A DNA stretch of 64,000 nt from Trichoplax sp. H2 (taxonomy: Eukaryota > Placozoa > Uniplacotomia > Trichoplacea): positions 267,749 through 331,748 of the forward strand of contig NOWV01000082.1 of assembly GCA_003344405.1 (NCBI GenBank). The letters are read 5' to 3'. Position 1 is the stretch's first letter. The number at the start of each line of letters is the position of its first letter. Below the pieces are notes generated by a model. That model was given only the letters and a program-made list of their open reading frames with translations. It was not told where the DNA came from and made no database searches. Positions 1 to 12,179 of this stretch are shown piece after piece. The translations under genes and the position numbers were made by a program.

Positions 1-199
1 AGCGCAATTTTCCGATGCTGTTGTTCGGGTCTTAATCTTGCGTATGCGTTGTAGTAGAGAAGATATTTAGCTCTAGAATTTTCGAATCTTCTCATAGCTG
101 TTAAAGCCATTGTCATCACATTTAATCGACGGACGATATCGAAAAACAGATGTAGGTAACTGCTAGTGAGAAAGTAAGATGTGACAGCTATAAAGTAAA

Positions 200-395
200 A
201 AGTACAGTACTTACTTTACAGTACTGTACAGTACAGTACAGTGCTGTAGAGGTCATCAAGGTTTACAGTACTGTACTGTATTGTACTGTACTGTATAATA
301 CAGTACTGTACGGTGGCACAGAAGGCTCAGATGGTGACGGTAAAAATAGCACGTAGTGTACAGTACTGTACAGTACAGTACAGTACTGTACAGTG
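200..395. repeat. TACTG/CAGTA palindromic pentamer island A
   Basis: Runs of TACTG and its reverse complement CAGTA alternate, giving nested palindromes around CTGTACAG and CAGTACTG cores. The same repeat recurs at 13-15, 19-20 and 48-49 kb. A TA-rich microsatellite follows at about 460-535. No gene is visible between 1 and 731, so any gene this island serves would lie left of the window. Confidence 0.85.
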
Positions 396-731
396 CGAAG
401 GCAATGACACTGACAACAGTGACATAAAAACTGCGTACGAAAACATTAATAATAATTAATTATATATATATATATATAAATAATATAATATATATACATA
501 TGTTATATATATGACAATATATATACAGTATATATGATGCCGCCAATTTGACATTATTGACGGTGTACGCAATGATAATTATAATGACGGCAATGACATT
601 ATCAACGGTGCACGCGCAAATGCGCGTTGATAGTTGTTACCAAATAATTTTACCAGAAAAGTTCATAAAACATGTAAGAAATTACGCAACTGGAACGAGA
701 AATCATAAAATATTACTTTCACTTAGGATAT

Positions 732-1072
732 GAGAATGAAGTAATCGTCCAGTTCTTGAATAATGCATGGTATAACGATTAGTTTTAAGTACCCTCAAAC
801 GACGAATACGAGAATTTGGATTAAGAAGGCACACTTACGTTAATGAAACTTATTTAAGGGATGCCATTAGAAATGAAATGCAGGGTTCCGGTAGGTCGAT
901 AGGGTATAGAACTGTATGGCATTCCCTAAGATTACGACAACATTTACATTTACCGAGAAGTACGGTAGCCAAAATCATTCGCGAAATTGATCCTGAAGGA
1001 GTTGCAACTAGACTTTCCAGCCGTACCGTAAACGTGAAGTCATGGACTACTACTATTGCGATAAATCACTGA
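732..1072 (+). pseudogene. Frameshifted remnant of an integrase-core-domain mobile-element gene
   Basis: Two overlapping reading frames look like consecutive parts of one protein. The first (from 732) reads ENEVIVQFLNNAWYND and stops. The second, in another frame, has STLKRRIREFGLRR, then GSGRSIGYRTVWHSLRLR, then STVAKIIREIDPEGVATR, and stops at 1072. From memory this order (a STLKRR helix, GYRxxWHxLRL, then REIDPEG) precedes the integrase core of an uncharacterised family common in cnidarian and fish genomes. The WHIDGYDKLKPYG-like core expected next is not visible. There is no upstream start codon, a frameshift lies near 777-790, and the 3' part is lost, so it is a dead fragment. The family name is recalled, not searched. 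Confidence 0.5.
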
Positions 1073-2178
1073 TTTAATAAGGGGTTAGGATGGAAAGCGT
1101 GCGGAGTTCTACAAGTTTCGGCTGCAAGCCGCTGACCCATAGAATGACTTATATGTGTACTTCACACTTCACAGAATCGTTAGTAACATCACAGAAATTA
1201 TTATTCGTCCGAGGAATAATTTCATCTTATAATATCACTAAAATTGCAAACTGCTGGGCTCGATAGAATTGGAAGAGCCATAGGAGTTACTATTATACTC
1301 TTAATACAGCTTACGGCGCGATAAAATATTTCGTGTACGTTCAATTCTTTAATTCTTAACGTTTATGATGGGTGTGACATGATAAAGTAGTAATAGGCAG
1401 TAAGTACAAATAAACGCCATGATCAGAATGTACAGTAGAACATCAATCAATATATCAAAGCTCTTAATCGTATGGCATAGTGTGGGGTTCGGCTAGTCAT
1501 AAATGTGAATAAATTCACACGAAGCAAAGGTATACTGTACAGTTTGCACCCTATAGTAGTTATTATTGAATTAACAGCTCGTCCGAACCAATACAAAGCG
1601 AATTAGTATGTCATCATTATTAATAATTAATTTAAGTAATAACGGTAATATATTACTTAATTTCACATGTGCAATAAGTGTAAATCACTTACTAATTATT
1701 GTTTTGGAAATCATGGTACTGTGAAGTTTAAACTAGGACTAATTCAAATACCTGAATTACGATAGAATTGATAAAGAGAAAAATAAAATGAAAAATAAAA
1801 AGATCGTCAAATCAAAACTTTTCTAGCTGTCTATGATCAAAATCAAGACCTTGTAAGTGATATGATAATTGTGCAGTTATTAAAATTAAAACTCTGGCTA
1901 CCGTACCTTTCCATAATACTAACAAATCGATTTAAGAATGAACGAGTATTCGAAAATTTAACATTGAGACAGAGTTAGATGATCAAATTCAAACGTAACA
2001 GTCTAATACACAATTATTCAATATTTGCATTTTCTTTCAGCCAGGCCACAAATTTACTGATATCAGTGAAAACAGTAAAATCTTTTACCGGGCCACATCC
2101 TAAAAGACGTAAGAATGAATCAAATTTAAATCTATTGCAATTATAGTTATGATTTTACTCTCTGAATGTGATGTACCG
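1073..2178. other. Intergenic, no gene seen
   Basis: AT-rich DNA between the integrase remnant and the 3' end of the protease. I see no open frame of note, no repeat array and no convincing exon. Confidence 0.5.
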
Positions 2179-3266
2179 TTAAAACCCTATCTCCTGCAAG
2201 CAGGTATTATACTTTCTGCTTAAATTAAAACTGTTGACACTGAAGATTTTGTTGCTCTGACCTTGTCCCCAAAATACGATACCACTTAACACTGCATAGT
2301 CACTTCCAGGCTGACGACAAATTAATGGGCTACCACTATCACCGTGACATACATCAGTCATAGTATCTAACATTCTAGCACAAGCCATCGTTGAAGAAAT
2401 AGCTCCGTTATAAAAATTACTTCCGTTACATATATGAGAATCTATCGTTCTGATTTGTAAAGATCTCAGTCTTGAATTACTACGCTCATAGAAACTCCAT
2501 CCTGATATTAAACATGGGTATCCATTGAAGAAATGAATACTATCTTCTGCGATGCAAATAGGACTTACATATTCATTAATTTTTGCATCATTTTCCAATT
2601 CTATAAGAGCCATATCGTATGAGAAAGTTCGAAAGTCGAATTCAGGATGAACTGTTCTTTAAAGATATCGAAATTGGTAAATAAAAATCGTAAATACTTA
2701 TATGAATGTAGTAACAAATGATATTTACACTTATATCACTTACATCTCTATTATTGATCGTGAGAACTTGTATTGTACTGTATTCATAATTGGAATTATT
2801 TACTTACATCTTTGAAATTTTAAGCGACTGCTGATTTTCAGTAGATCGAAACAAATCAGTTATTCCTAATTTTATTTTAATACTATTAGATGGCATCCAT
2901 GTAGGTAGACAATGCGCAGCAGTAACGATCCATTTAGGAGCAATCAAGGCACCGCTACAAAAAGGAGACTCTTTAAAGAAAAAAACTGCTTGCCATGGTA
3001 GGAAATACGGATCAACGACATCAGTTCCAATTTGATCATTAGATATTGATCTCAAAACCTTCATGGGCAGCTTATTGCATCTGGTTTTGCTTTCTTAACT
3101 CGACAGCAAAAAATAAAGTAAGGTAAATTGTTCAGAAAGGAAAATTATGATTTTCATATAGACCAAGATATCGTGCATGATTAGTACTGATGGTCTCACC
3201 TGTAATTGTAGCCATAAAACTAATTAAATAAAAAGTTATACATGCTTTGGAAAGTTTGGAGACCAT
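2179..3266 (-). CDS. Secreted trypsin-like serine protease (S1 family)
   Basis: Exons 3266-3200, 3093-2808 and 2656-2179 join in frame (phases 1 and 2) to 276 aa. Exon 1 encodes a signal peptide starting MVSKLSKACITFYLISF. Exon 2 begins with ESKTRCNK, whose Cys could tether a propeptide, then DPYFLPWQAVFFFK and the His motif WIVTAAHC. Exon 3 has the catalytic Asp in SYDMALIEL and the Ser motif CHGDSGSPLIC. The Asp six residues before the catalytic Ser (position 189 of chymotrypsin numbering) predicts cleavage after Lys or Arg. The activation site is unusual: LRSISND stands where RIVGG is normal. The protein is probably an extracellular or digestive protease. No other domain is seen. The catalytic triad is complete, so activity is expected. 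Confidence 0.9.
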
Positions 3267-6200
3267 CTCTGATTCAGAGCAATCTGTCAGTAGTTTAAAA
3301 CGAGAGAAGCAGTTGTTACAATGTGCATAACTAATAAATATAAGATGCCGCTGTCCATAAAATTAATCTACTTTGTGAGAGCTAAGGTATCTAATGTCAT
3401 ACGTATTATATGCTAATTGCGTTAAGGACGCCTAAAAAGAAGGCTAATTTTAAATCATGAAATAGATACACGAGCAACCTATTGACTAAATAAAAAATTA
3501 TTTGAACCACTTTTGGGTTGATCATCAAAAACATCGATGTTTTAAGGTATAGCTTATTGAAGCAATAAGAAATAGCAGACTGTACGATACACTTAACATA
3601 TATTTATTCATATGATAAAAAAAAAATTTAATTTTTAGCTTCATCATTTAATTCCAAAGTACTGAAGATCATATTTATATCAGTTGAGGGTACTTTATGG
3701 TCTCATGAATCTTGATGCAAGTGCGATATGACCCTTAAAAATTTTCCACATCTACGTCTGTGTGAGAAAAAATCGGTGGTAAATTTTACTAGTATATTAA
3801 TCTAAATTATATAATCTTACCGACAAATAGCGGGTATGAGTGTAGTAAAATATTTTAAAATATATATTCTAGTAACAAGAAGTTAATAGCTTTCCCTTAG
3901 AACCCTTCAGCCGCTATATTATAATCATTGATCACCTACAACTTCATGTAAAACTCCTCGACACTATATTTATCGTGACTACAATAGGAAAAGCATGTTT
4001 TAAATATTTGTTTGTGTATCAATTTGTAATGTGTTTCGTATTAAAACAGTAAAAATTCCATTTTCACTAAGCTACTTTGTTGCCCCCATGCATGTGTATA
4101 TAATAGTTTTTTTGAATCATAGATAGCTACTATAAATATTTGTTTATAAGTAATTATAAGATTAAATTCATAGAATAAAGGGTTCTGCCTGATGGTCTTA
4201 AGTAAACATCATCTAGATTGTATTATTCTATTATATGCTTATGCCGTACAGTACCATAATTTTGGCGAACTTCAATATCCTCAGGTGGTATCGAGGAACG
4301 TAACTTAAATGGCAATAATTCCTTTAAAATGGTATTTCAATCCGAGTTATCAATAGGAATATCATTTTTATAGGAATGAGTGCCGTTTATTAAAGTTACC
4401 TTCCACAATGGCGATTCAGATATCTTCAAAGCACCCAAACTGCAATAATTACAGGGGAATTGATCCTGTCGCTAATATAAATTCGCATGCACAGATACCG
4501 GTGTTAATGTAACAATTAGCAAATCATCTAGCGCTGTATAACCAACTGACTTATTTTTTTCTTCGCCAATTTGTTATGTTGCCGCTAAATATCAGTTATT
4601 AACTTCAGAATTTACACTACATATTAGCAGCGACTATCTTATTATAATCAGTCATTGAAATCAGCCGAAAACCATTACTTTCATCACACTTGTAGAATAT
4701 ATGGGGCTCCTCAAATTTGAAGTAATCACTAAAGTTTGATATTTGATTTTAAAGTTAATACGTGATTAAAATTTGCATCTTACAAATCAATTAGAGAAAG
4801 ACAGATTAATTACATGAGGATTTAGTTAAGTTGTAATTAAGTTATATCGCTGAAGTTTGCTGAAGTTACGGTATTCTCACATCTGCATGCGTTTATAGCG
4901 AAATTGTATCATCGCTACGGTGTGATTAGCACTCAAGTGTTAAAGTATGGAGTATCTAGCCTTTACGGTGTAATTCTTGTCAGCTTAGCGCCGCATATTC
5001 CGTAGATATGCAAACGCTACACCCCGTTATATTACTTTTTTCTAGAGTAAAATGAATTACAGTAAACGAACGCCATAAGTTTTGCGCAAACCTCAACTGA
5101 TTAAATACTAAATGAAATGATCACGATTTAATATTGCTATGAACTAAGGTTAATATACTGTAAACAAATTAACAAAGTAATTTCAGGCGGTTTAAATCCT
5201 TCCCAAATTAGATAGCAGTATTTAGTCGCTGCTTAGATATTATGTAGACACCACTTGTATTTAATCCTATTCGATATCAAGTATAAGTTAACATACGTAC
5301 GCATAATATATCACTAAGTAACAAATAGCTACGATATGAAATGCTGAAAATGTCAACTTTTATTAACTACGCGTATATGTTTTCTAATTTAATTTCTGTA
5401 CAATGTTTATTATGATTATTCCTGACGATAGACACGTATATTACGGTATCTAAATCTAAATTGTAAGGCTATTTGTTATCTCAAGGGATGTCTTAAAAGC
5501 AAACAATCAATAAATTTACGGAACTGCAGCATGTGCATTATTATGATATCATAAAACCATAACGTCTTGCAATGTTTAATTATACACTGCTATTCAAAAT
5601 TGACAATTTTGAATAGCAATGAATTATCTATCACATCCCATATTTGAGATACATACCGTATGGTACGGTACTACATTCGAAGCACCATTTGAATAGATTA
5701 ATGAAAATGACATAGATTTATGAAGTATTTGATATTGTTGCCATGATAATGACACAGTATCGGTTGCTATTCCATTTGCTCACAAATATTTAATAATCAT
5801 CGTAAGATTAAATCACAAGGACTTACACGCTCCCTCTGTACTATATATGCTTAAATTTCGATAAATGGAGAAAACATACTTGATTCTTATCTAAATTATA
5901 CTTCTTTGGAATTGATATACTATAGCTACTTTGTATCGACGAGCAGATGACATCAAATTGTCCATTATTTGTGCATAGTAAAAATTTGAACAGGACGTCA
6001 CCGATTATATTATATTAATTGCTTAGTTTATCTGCATTTTCTTATTTTTGAATTGATGATTGTGTTAATTAGTAAGCTGGTAACGCTGCATGTACGTGCC
6101 TATTTTTCGCTCATTCCTAACTAGGGTTGATTCTATTCTTAGGAATAGCCGTAACATATATAGATAATATAATACGAGTTCATAACTCGCTGCTGATGCG

Positions 6201-7210
6201 AAAGACTTCTCAATATCAGGAGGGCAAGATTTACAAAGGAGTAATTGTCGCCTTGAATTAAATCATGAAATAGTCTTCATATAAAATACACTAAACTAGT
6301 AGGTAATTTACAATTGATGTGTGTAATTCATTTATTATATCAGCTTACGAATATTTAAGTATTTAGTTGAATATAAAGATGCAGCTATGCATGAGTAATT
6401 GCGTATACGCGAATATTGCGGTCAGTATATATCAACGTACAGTACTATACATATAGTAAAATATAAATTAAACAAATACTATCAATGCCTATTATTTTAT
6501 CCAGATTAGAACTTAAAAGATATTTCGTATTGGCTCACATATAAGTCTCGATAATTTAACTCACGAAAGAAACAATAATACGATTACTTAAGACAGCTTA
6601 GAATAATTAATTAATTTATTTCATCTTGCGATAATAAAATGAATGAATGCCAAGTAATGGATGTATGAAGGTGTCAAAGAACGTTACATACGTATATATA
6701 CAAATACTATATAAAATATAATATTAATGAATGAATTACAGCTTAACTTTTGATTAGAATCTTAAGAATAAATGATATTAAATGAGCTGAAGTAGTCAGT
6801 TCCTGAAATAAACTACAGTACATTAGATGCGCATATAACTTTATGATCAAACGCTTTTCATCATTGTACGATACGGTAGCTTATACATACGTATATGTTT
6901 ATAATTAAAGGATTCAAATTATGCAATGGCGTATAGGTATACACTGCGCATGTTTCAGCATAATTTTCTAAGAATATCGCAATTCGCAAGCATACAACTC
7001 AAAATGTACAGAACAACTTTTATTTTAAATTACAAAATTGCCACTAAATCTACGAGAAATGGACTTCTTAAATACAGATATGCAACATCCAATTTAAAAA
7101 TATATCAGTTCTACGACTGCTGAGTTATTACTACGTTATATGAGCAGACATTTTAAGAAGTGTATAGGGGGTGAGTAGGATTTCATAGTAACATTGTCTC
7201 ATAACTATGA
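3267..7210. other. Intergenic, no gene seen
   Basis: About 3.9 kb between the protease promoter and the 3' end of INCENP. Only short open frames without recognisable content are present. The one clear structure is a perfect inverted repeat at 5589-5617, listed separately. Confidence 0.5.
5589..5617. repeat. Perfect 14-bp inverted repeat, 1-nt spacer
   Basis: GCTATTCAAAATTG, then A, then CAATTTTGAATAGC. It is AT-rich and lies within otherwise featureless DNA. It could be a cruciform or the trace of a small inverted element. Confidence 0.8.
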
Positions 7211-10200
7211 TTACGTTTTACTAATAATGGGGGAATCCCAGTACGCTGAACTTGTTCTCTTATTATACCGTGACCGCTTACGATTAAAAATCTTACCAAG
7301 ATCCGGTGGGGAGACGACATTCGGGAAAATCTCATCCGGATTAGATACATTTGATAAGCATTGTTTCTTCAGAGCTATCTTTAAATTTGGGGTTTTAGCC
7401 CAGAGCGGTATAGGTTTGCGAGGCGAATCTTCGTCGTCTGTTGAATCATCACTGTTCAAGTTGCTAATGTCATATGTTGATAAAACTTTCTTTTTTAAAA
7501 TATTCTTAAATTCTTTGTTGTCATAAATAGAATTTCCAACACTATCTTGGGTTCTATTACTTTCTTTCAAAACTCCCATAATAGCAGGTGAAATTACAGT
7601 TTTAACTTTTTCAGTTTCAGTGTTATTTAACTTTGTCTTAGACGGAGGTGTTTTAAAGGTGGATACGTTTTCATCATTGAAGAATGCATTAAGAATTTCC
7701 TTCTTTTCACTTAAAGTGCCTTTAATAGAATTATTCTTATCTGATGAACTTTCACTGTAAATAACTGGTTCAGTATTGCCTCTATGGCAAGCATTACCGC
7801 TATCCTTAGCTTTTAGAATTTTTTCTCTATAAGTCAATGTAAGATCAACAATATTCATACTATTAATTTAATCTAAAAATTATCACTAAAATGCAAATGT
7901 CAAGGACATTGTTTAATACTAGCTAGAATTGCTTACAATTCGGCTTTTTCTTGCTTGAGTTTCATGATCATTTTTTGCTGTTGCTGTTGCATATGTCTTT
8001 GCTTTTCTTGAAATAAAGACCGCTGAAGACTGGTAGTCTCTCTCAGCTGCTGATAATTGTCTGTGATTTCGCTCATAGGTTGAGCAGGAGCAGCTTTAAA
8101 GTGATTTACATTAATCTCCTTTGCTGCACTTAAAGCTTCTATTCCATGAGCAAGGTCACTTTCCTTATCCTCAGTACGAACGCTTGTAGCGTCAACTTTC
8201 ACTTGTTCCATGGGTGTTAAACAGCCAGCGTTCTTATTCTTGTCTAGTTGATTCGACTTTTTTAAAGTAGTTTTCACAGCTCCTCGAGTAGATTGTTTCA
8301 TCGGAACTTCTGTGGGCTTCTTCGGTAAATCCTTGCTAGTTTGCTTGGTTTTAATCTCATTCACACCTCTAGTCTTTGCTACTTTGCTAGTCTTTCGTTC
8401 GATTTTTATTTTATCACTCTGCGTTTTTTGCGTCAGTTTCTGCATTAATTGACGATTTCTTTCTTTCTCAGCTTTTGCTTTCGCAGCACGATGTTCAGCA
8501 ACACGTCGCTCCTTTTCTTCCCGTTTACTACAACGGATACAGGTTGGTTGATAATTAATAAGCTGATGTATTACATTAAAATAAGATTTTTACATCTCAA
8601 ACCGTTTCATATCTTCCATCTTAATTCTTCTTTGTTCCTCAATTCTCTGCTTTCTCTCTTGAGATAAGGCGGCCTTAGCTTTAATAGCAGTCTCGAGTTC
8701 TTTCTTTTTTTCCTTGGTATAATTACAATTTAAAGTATTATGTTTGGAAATTTGACGGACATCCAGAACAAAATGTTACAAAATCAATCACAAATGCCAG
8801 TAAATACCTCTCTTTGATGCATGACAACAGTTTTCTTTTTCAGAAAAGATGTAACTCCGGAAGCAATATTATTTGGAGTTTTGCATAAAGATGCTAGCTG
8901 CTAGAAGACAGAAGTATATACACATAGGTATATTTCTTTGTAAATTTCTTCAACACCCTAACATGGTATCACAACTTAACGCCACTTACTGAGATAGGAG
9001 ATGCGATGGAACTGGTGTTAACGACGGCTGATACCGTTCCCTTTTGAACTTTAAATGTAGTTGGAGTAATATTTTTCGTTTTAACAAATTTCGGTGTACT
9101 TAATTCAATCTCATTGTCTATAGCATCTTCAAAAGCTACAGAAAACCTATTTGGCGGTGTAACATAGCAGTCTTTAGTTTCCTTTACATCTTCTAAATCT
9201 GAGTCCTTCTCCGCTTTGGGTCTGCAAGGGTAATGTGGATATGTAAGGAAGAATGAATATCACGATACTATAGATAACAAGTACATGAATGACAGACTGC
9301 TCATTGTTACGCACCTTTTCGCCTTTACAACATCATCTTCATCTTTCCAAATTTTACCATCTATTAATAGTTTAAAGTTAAAGAAAACATGTTAAGATGA
9401 CCGATTTTTTTAAAATGTCAAGATTTACATACTATGTTTCCTTTTCTTGTCATCCGAATTAAGTTCGTTCATATCTATGGGAGCAATATCACAGGGATCA
9501 GAAGCGTTGCCTTTTCGACCTGTTTTGGTGTCTAGTAAAGCTCTTGTTCCAGAAATATTTGAACATATATTATCACATTCAGGATCTTTGTTTATGTCAG
9601 CGTTTATAGGGCTACCATAGATAACATACAAAAATGATTTAAGAATAAGTTCTTATTTATGTGACTTATTTGCTTAGTCGATAAATAAAAAGTAGAATCA
9701 CTCATCTAAGATCTCTTATAACCGCAATACGCATGTAAGATTTCGAAGATTCGAAATAGATATGACTACACGTAATGTTAGCATGTTCACTCTTCAAATC
9801 AAGGCCTACCTTTCTATTTGCTCCGTTTGAGTGATATTAACTGGTGTGTTTACAAATTCCACTGATGTTTCTTCTATGAAATGTAGCCGCTCGTGAAAGT
9901 AAGTATTACTATTCATCTAGTTTACTAGTATAATAGAGGTAGAAATATAAATTCCCACGTACCGGAAATTTTTCTCCTAACATTGGATGATGTTAACCTT
10001 CCCTTAGGTGTGTCATATAAATCACCATCATCTATACCACTTCTGTAGTAGAGAAGTTATCGTCAAACTTCATACACATAAATTAAACAGAAAGAAAAAA
10101 ATCATTCATCGATTACCTTTCGTTTGTTAACGAAATGACGACATCATTATTTGAGGAGCTTTTTGATAAATTTGCTATAAATTAAGGAAGATCAAAAAGA

Positions 10201-12179
10201 AAGAATTTAATACATGAAATGGTATGATACGACCCGTTATCATTAGTAAATAAGGATAACGAATCTGTCAATTTTCATCAATGACTTGATGAAAAGTATA
10301 ACCATTACCTGATTGTTCACCAGCTATGCTCATGGGAGTGCGCGTTTCAGTAATACAGTCTTGAGTATCACCGTTATACGAAATATTACGGTCTTTTACA
10401 ACATCCGTAGAAATTCTTAAGTCGCCGGAAGTGCCATTTATATTACAATTATTTCTGCTATTACAAGGGTCTTGATCCTTCATTACCGAAGGTGTTTCAT
10501 TTATTTTTAAAGATGAAGCAGAACTAAAGCTGGCATTTGTATCTTTGGGACTTTCTTCGAGAATATTCGTGTCCGTTTCTAAAATCGATGAGTGTTCATT
10601 TTCTACGATGATTTCATTACCTTCTTCCTGTGATTCTTCATCGTTTATCGATTCAGATCCGCAATTGGAAACCTTTTCGTTTTTTGATAGCGGCTCAGTA
10701 TTTACCATTGGTTCATACGTATTGAAAGTGACCGTATCTGTGGTTAGATTTACATCCCTTTCATCTGCTTCTGCTGTAATGCCCTCTATAACGGTTAGCG
10801 TTTCTTGCAAAGAAACGTGCACATCTTCGTTCATCCCTAAAATTAAATCATTGTCATTATTGATATTAGTATCTCGAGAGGCTGCATCTAAGAAACGGTT
10901 CAACGAAGAATCTACAATTGTAGTCCTGCTTGGAGTTGAGATAGTACGAGACGATAATAAATTCATCGTATTTTTTTCCCCTGAGACTGATTCGGCGCTA
11001 ACTGGTAACTTAATGAAACTATTCATGATTTCATTAGCGATAGGATGCGGTGAAACAGCACTCATGGTAGATAAATTTTCCGCGCAATTGCTATTCTGCT
11101 TCCCTATCGTTGTTATAAGCCCTGCTTTCCCAAAGTCAAATGCAGTTATATCCTCTGATACACTGGTTTCGGTATTCAGATTCATATTGTTCATTGTAGG
11201 GGTCAAGGGTATCACAATTTCTTTGCAATCACTTCCTATACTAGTATTTTTCAATTTATTTGCGGATTGTGGTGTGCTGGATGATATACTACAAATATTC
11301 TCTGTGCAGGAGCTATCATCGTATTTCATTTTAGCCGCCATCCTTCTGGTTATTCTAACATTCTGCGTAACTTTTGCCTCAGGGCATTGTTTCTGATTGT
11401 TCTTTCTCTTGTTTTTTTTCCTCTCATCTTGGTGAGGGATATTATTCGTATTCATATTTTGGGTAACTTTATGCCGCCCTCTCTTAACGGAGGATTCTTG
11501 TGAAGTTTCATTCTCTTCCTTATCTTCGCTGATCGTATACTCGGAAACGTCTAGCTGAAAATACGTTTTCTTGCTGATTTCCTGGCGCTTCCTCTTCATT
11601 GAAGGTGTTTTTGGAAGCAATGCTGCTCCGGAGACACTATAATGATAGAAATTATTATGTAATTCTTACAGGCTTTCAAATATAAGTAATGATGCTGCAT
11701 ACACTACGTAGATTGCGTTGATTCCCGTTCGAAAGAACAGTTGCTCTCTTAGCTGAGTGAGGCTGCATCGTATGTCGGATAAAATTTATTAATGTCATTT
11801 AAGTTAAGCAAAATATACTCGTATATTAACTTAAAGTGCGTGCTTCAAAATACTGTAAAGTAAATGCAACTGCGTACGGGACACGGAACACTACACGGTA
11901 CTGTACTGTATACAGTACCTTGATTGTATCCAGTATAAAGCTAAAGATTACTATAAGTAAGACACGATCACAAACTGTAGCGGCACCGTATATAGTAAAA
12001 TTATCTTGTGGAAGTACTTACTTCTGCTTTTTGTCTTGAGCTACTTCCAACAGCGTCTCTTCTAGCCAGGTAAGATTTTCTTGATATACTTCTTTATAGA
12101 ATTTATCTATGGAATCGGTTGTTTGGCTATAATACCTTTGGGCCAAATTTATTAATTGACGAGGGAAATAATCGTTCAT
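7211..12179 (-). CDS. INCENP: INCENP, inner centromere protein (chromosomal passenger complex scaffold)
   Basis: Twelve exons join in frame to 1197 aa: 12179-12022, 11636-10309, 10174-10117, 10042-9963, 9873-9810, 9611-9433, 9360-9315, 9221-8990, 8897-8808, 8712-8594, 8527-7937, 7859-7211. The N terminus has the Survivin/Borealin-binding CEN box (LTWLEETLLEVAQ) and then LLPKTPSMKRKR, matching human WLEEI and LMPKTPSQKNRRKKR. A long acidic and Ser-rich middle is not conserved. Next come SFLKKK, a Lys/Glu/Arg-rich helix (KKKELETAIKAKAAL; KREEKERRVAEHR) and a Gln-rich end. The C terminus is a full IN-box: NSDDSTDDEDSPRKPIPLWA, then RYNKRTSSAYWDSP, with the TSS site phosphorylated by Aurora B in other animals. 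It localises and activates Aurora B at centromeres and the spindle midzone. The start at 12179 best fits the family; an in-frame ATG at 12242 is the alternative. The gene is head-to-head with TMEM138. Confidence 0.95.
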
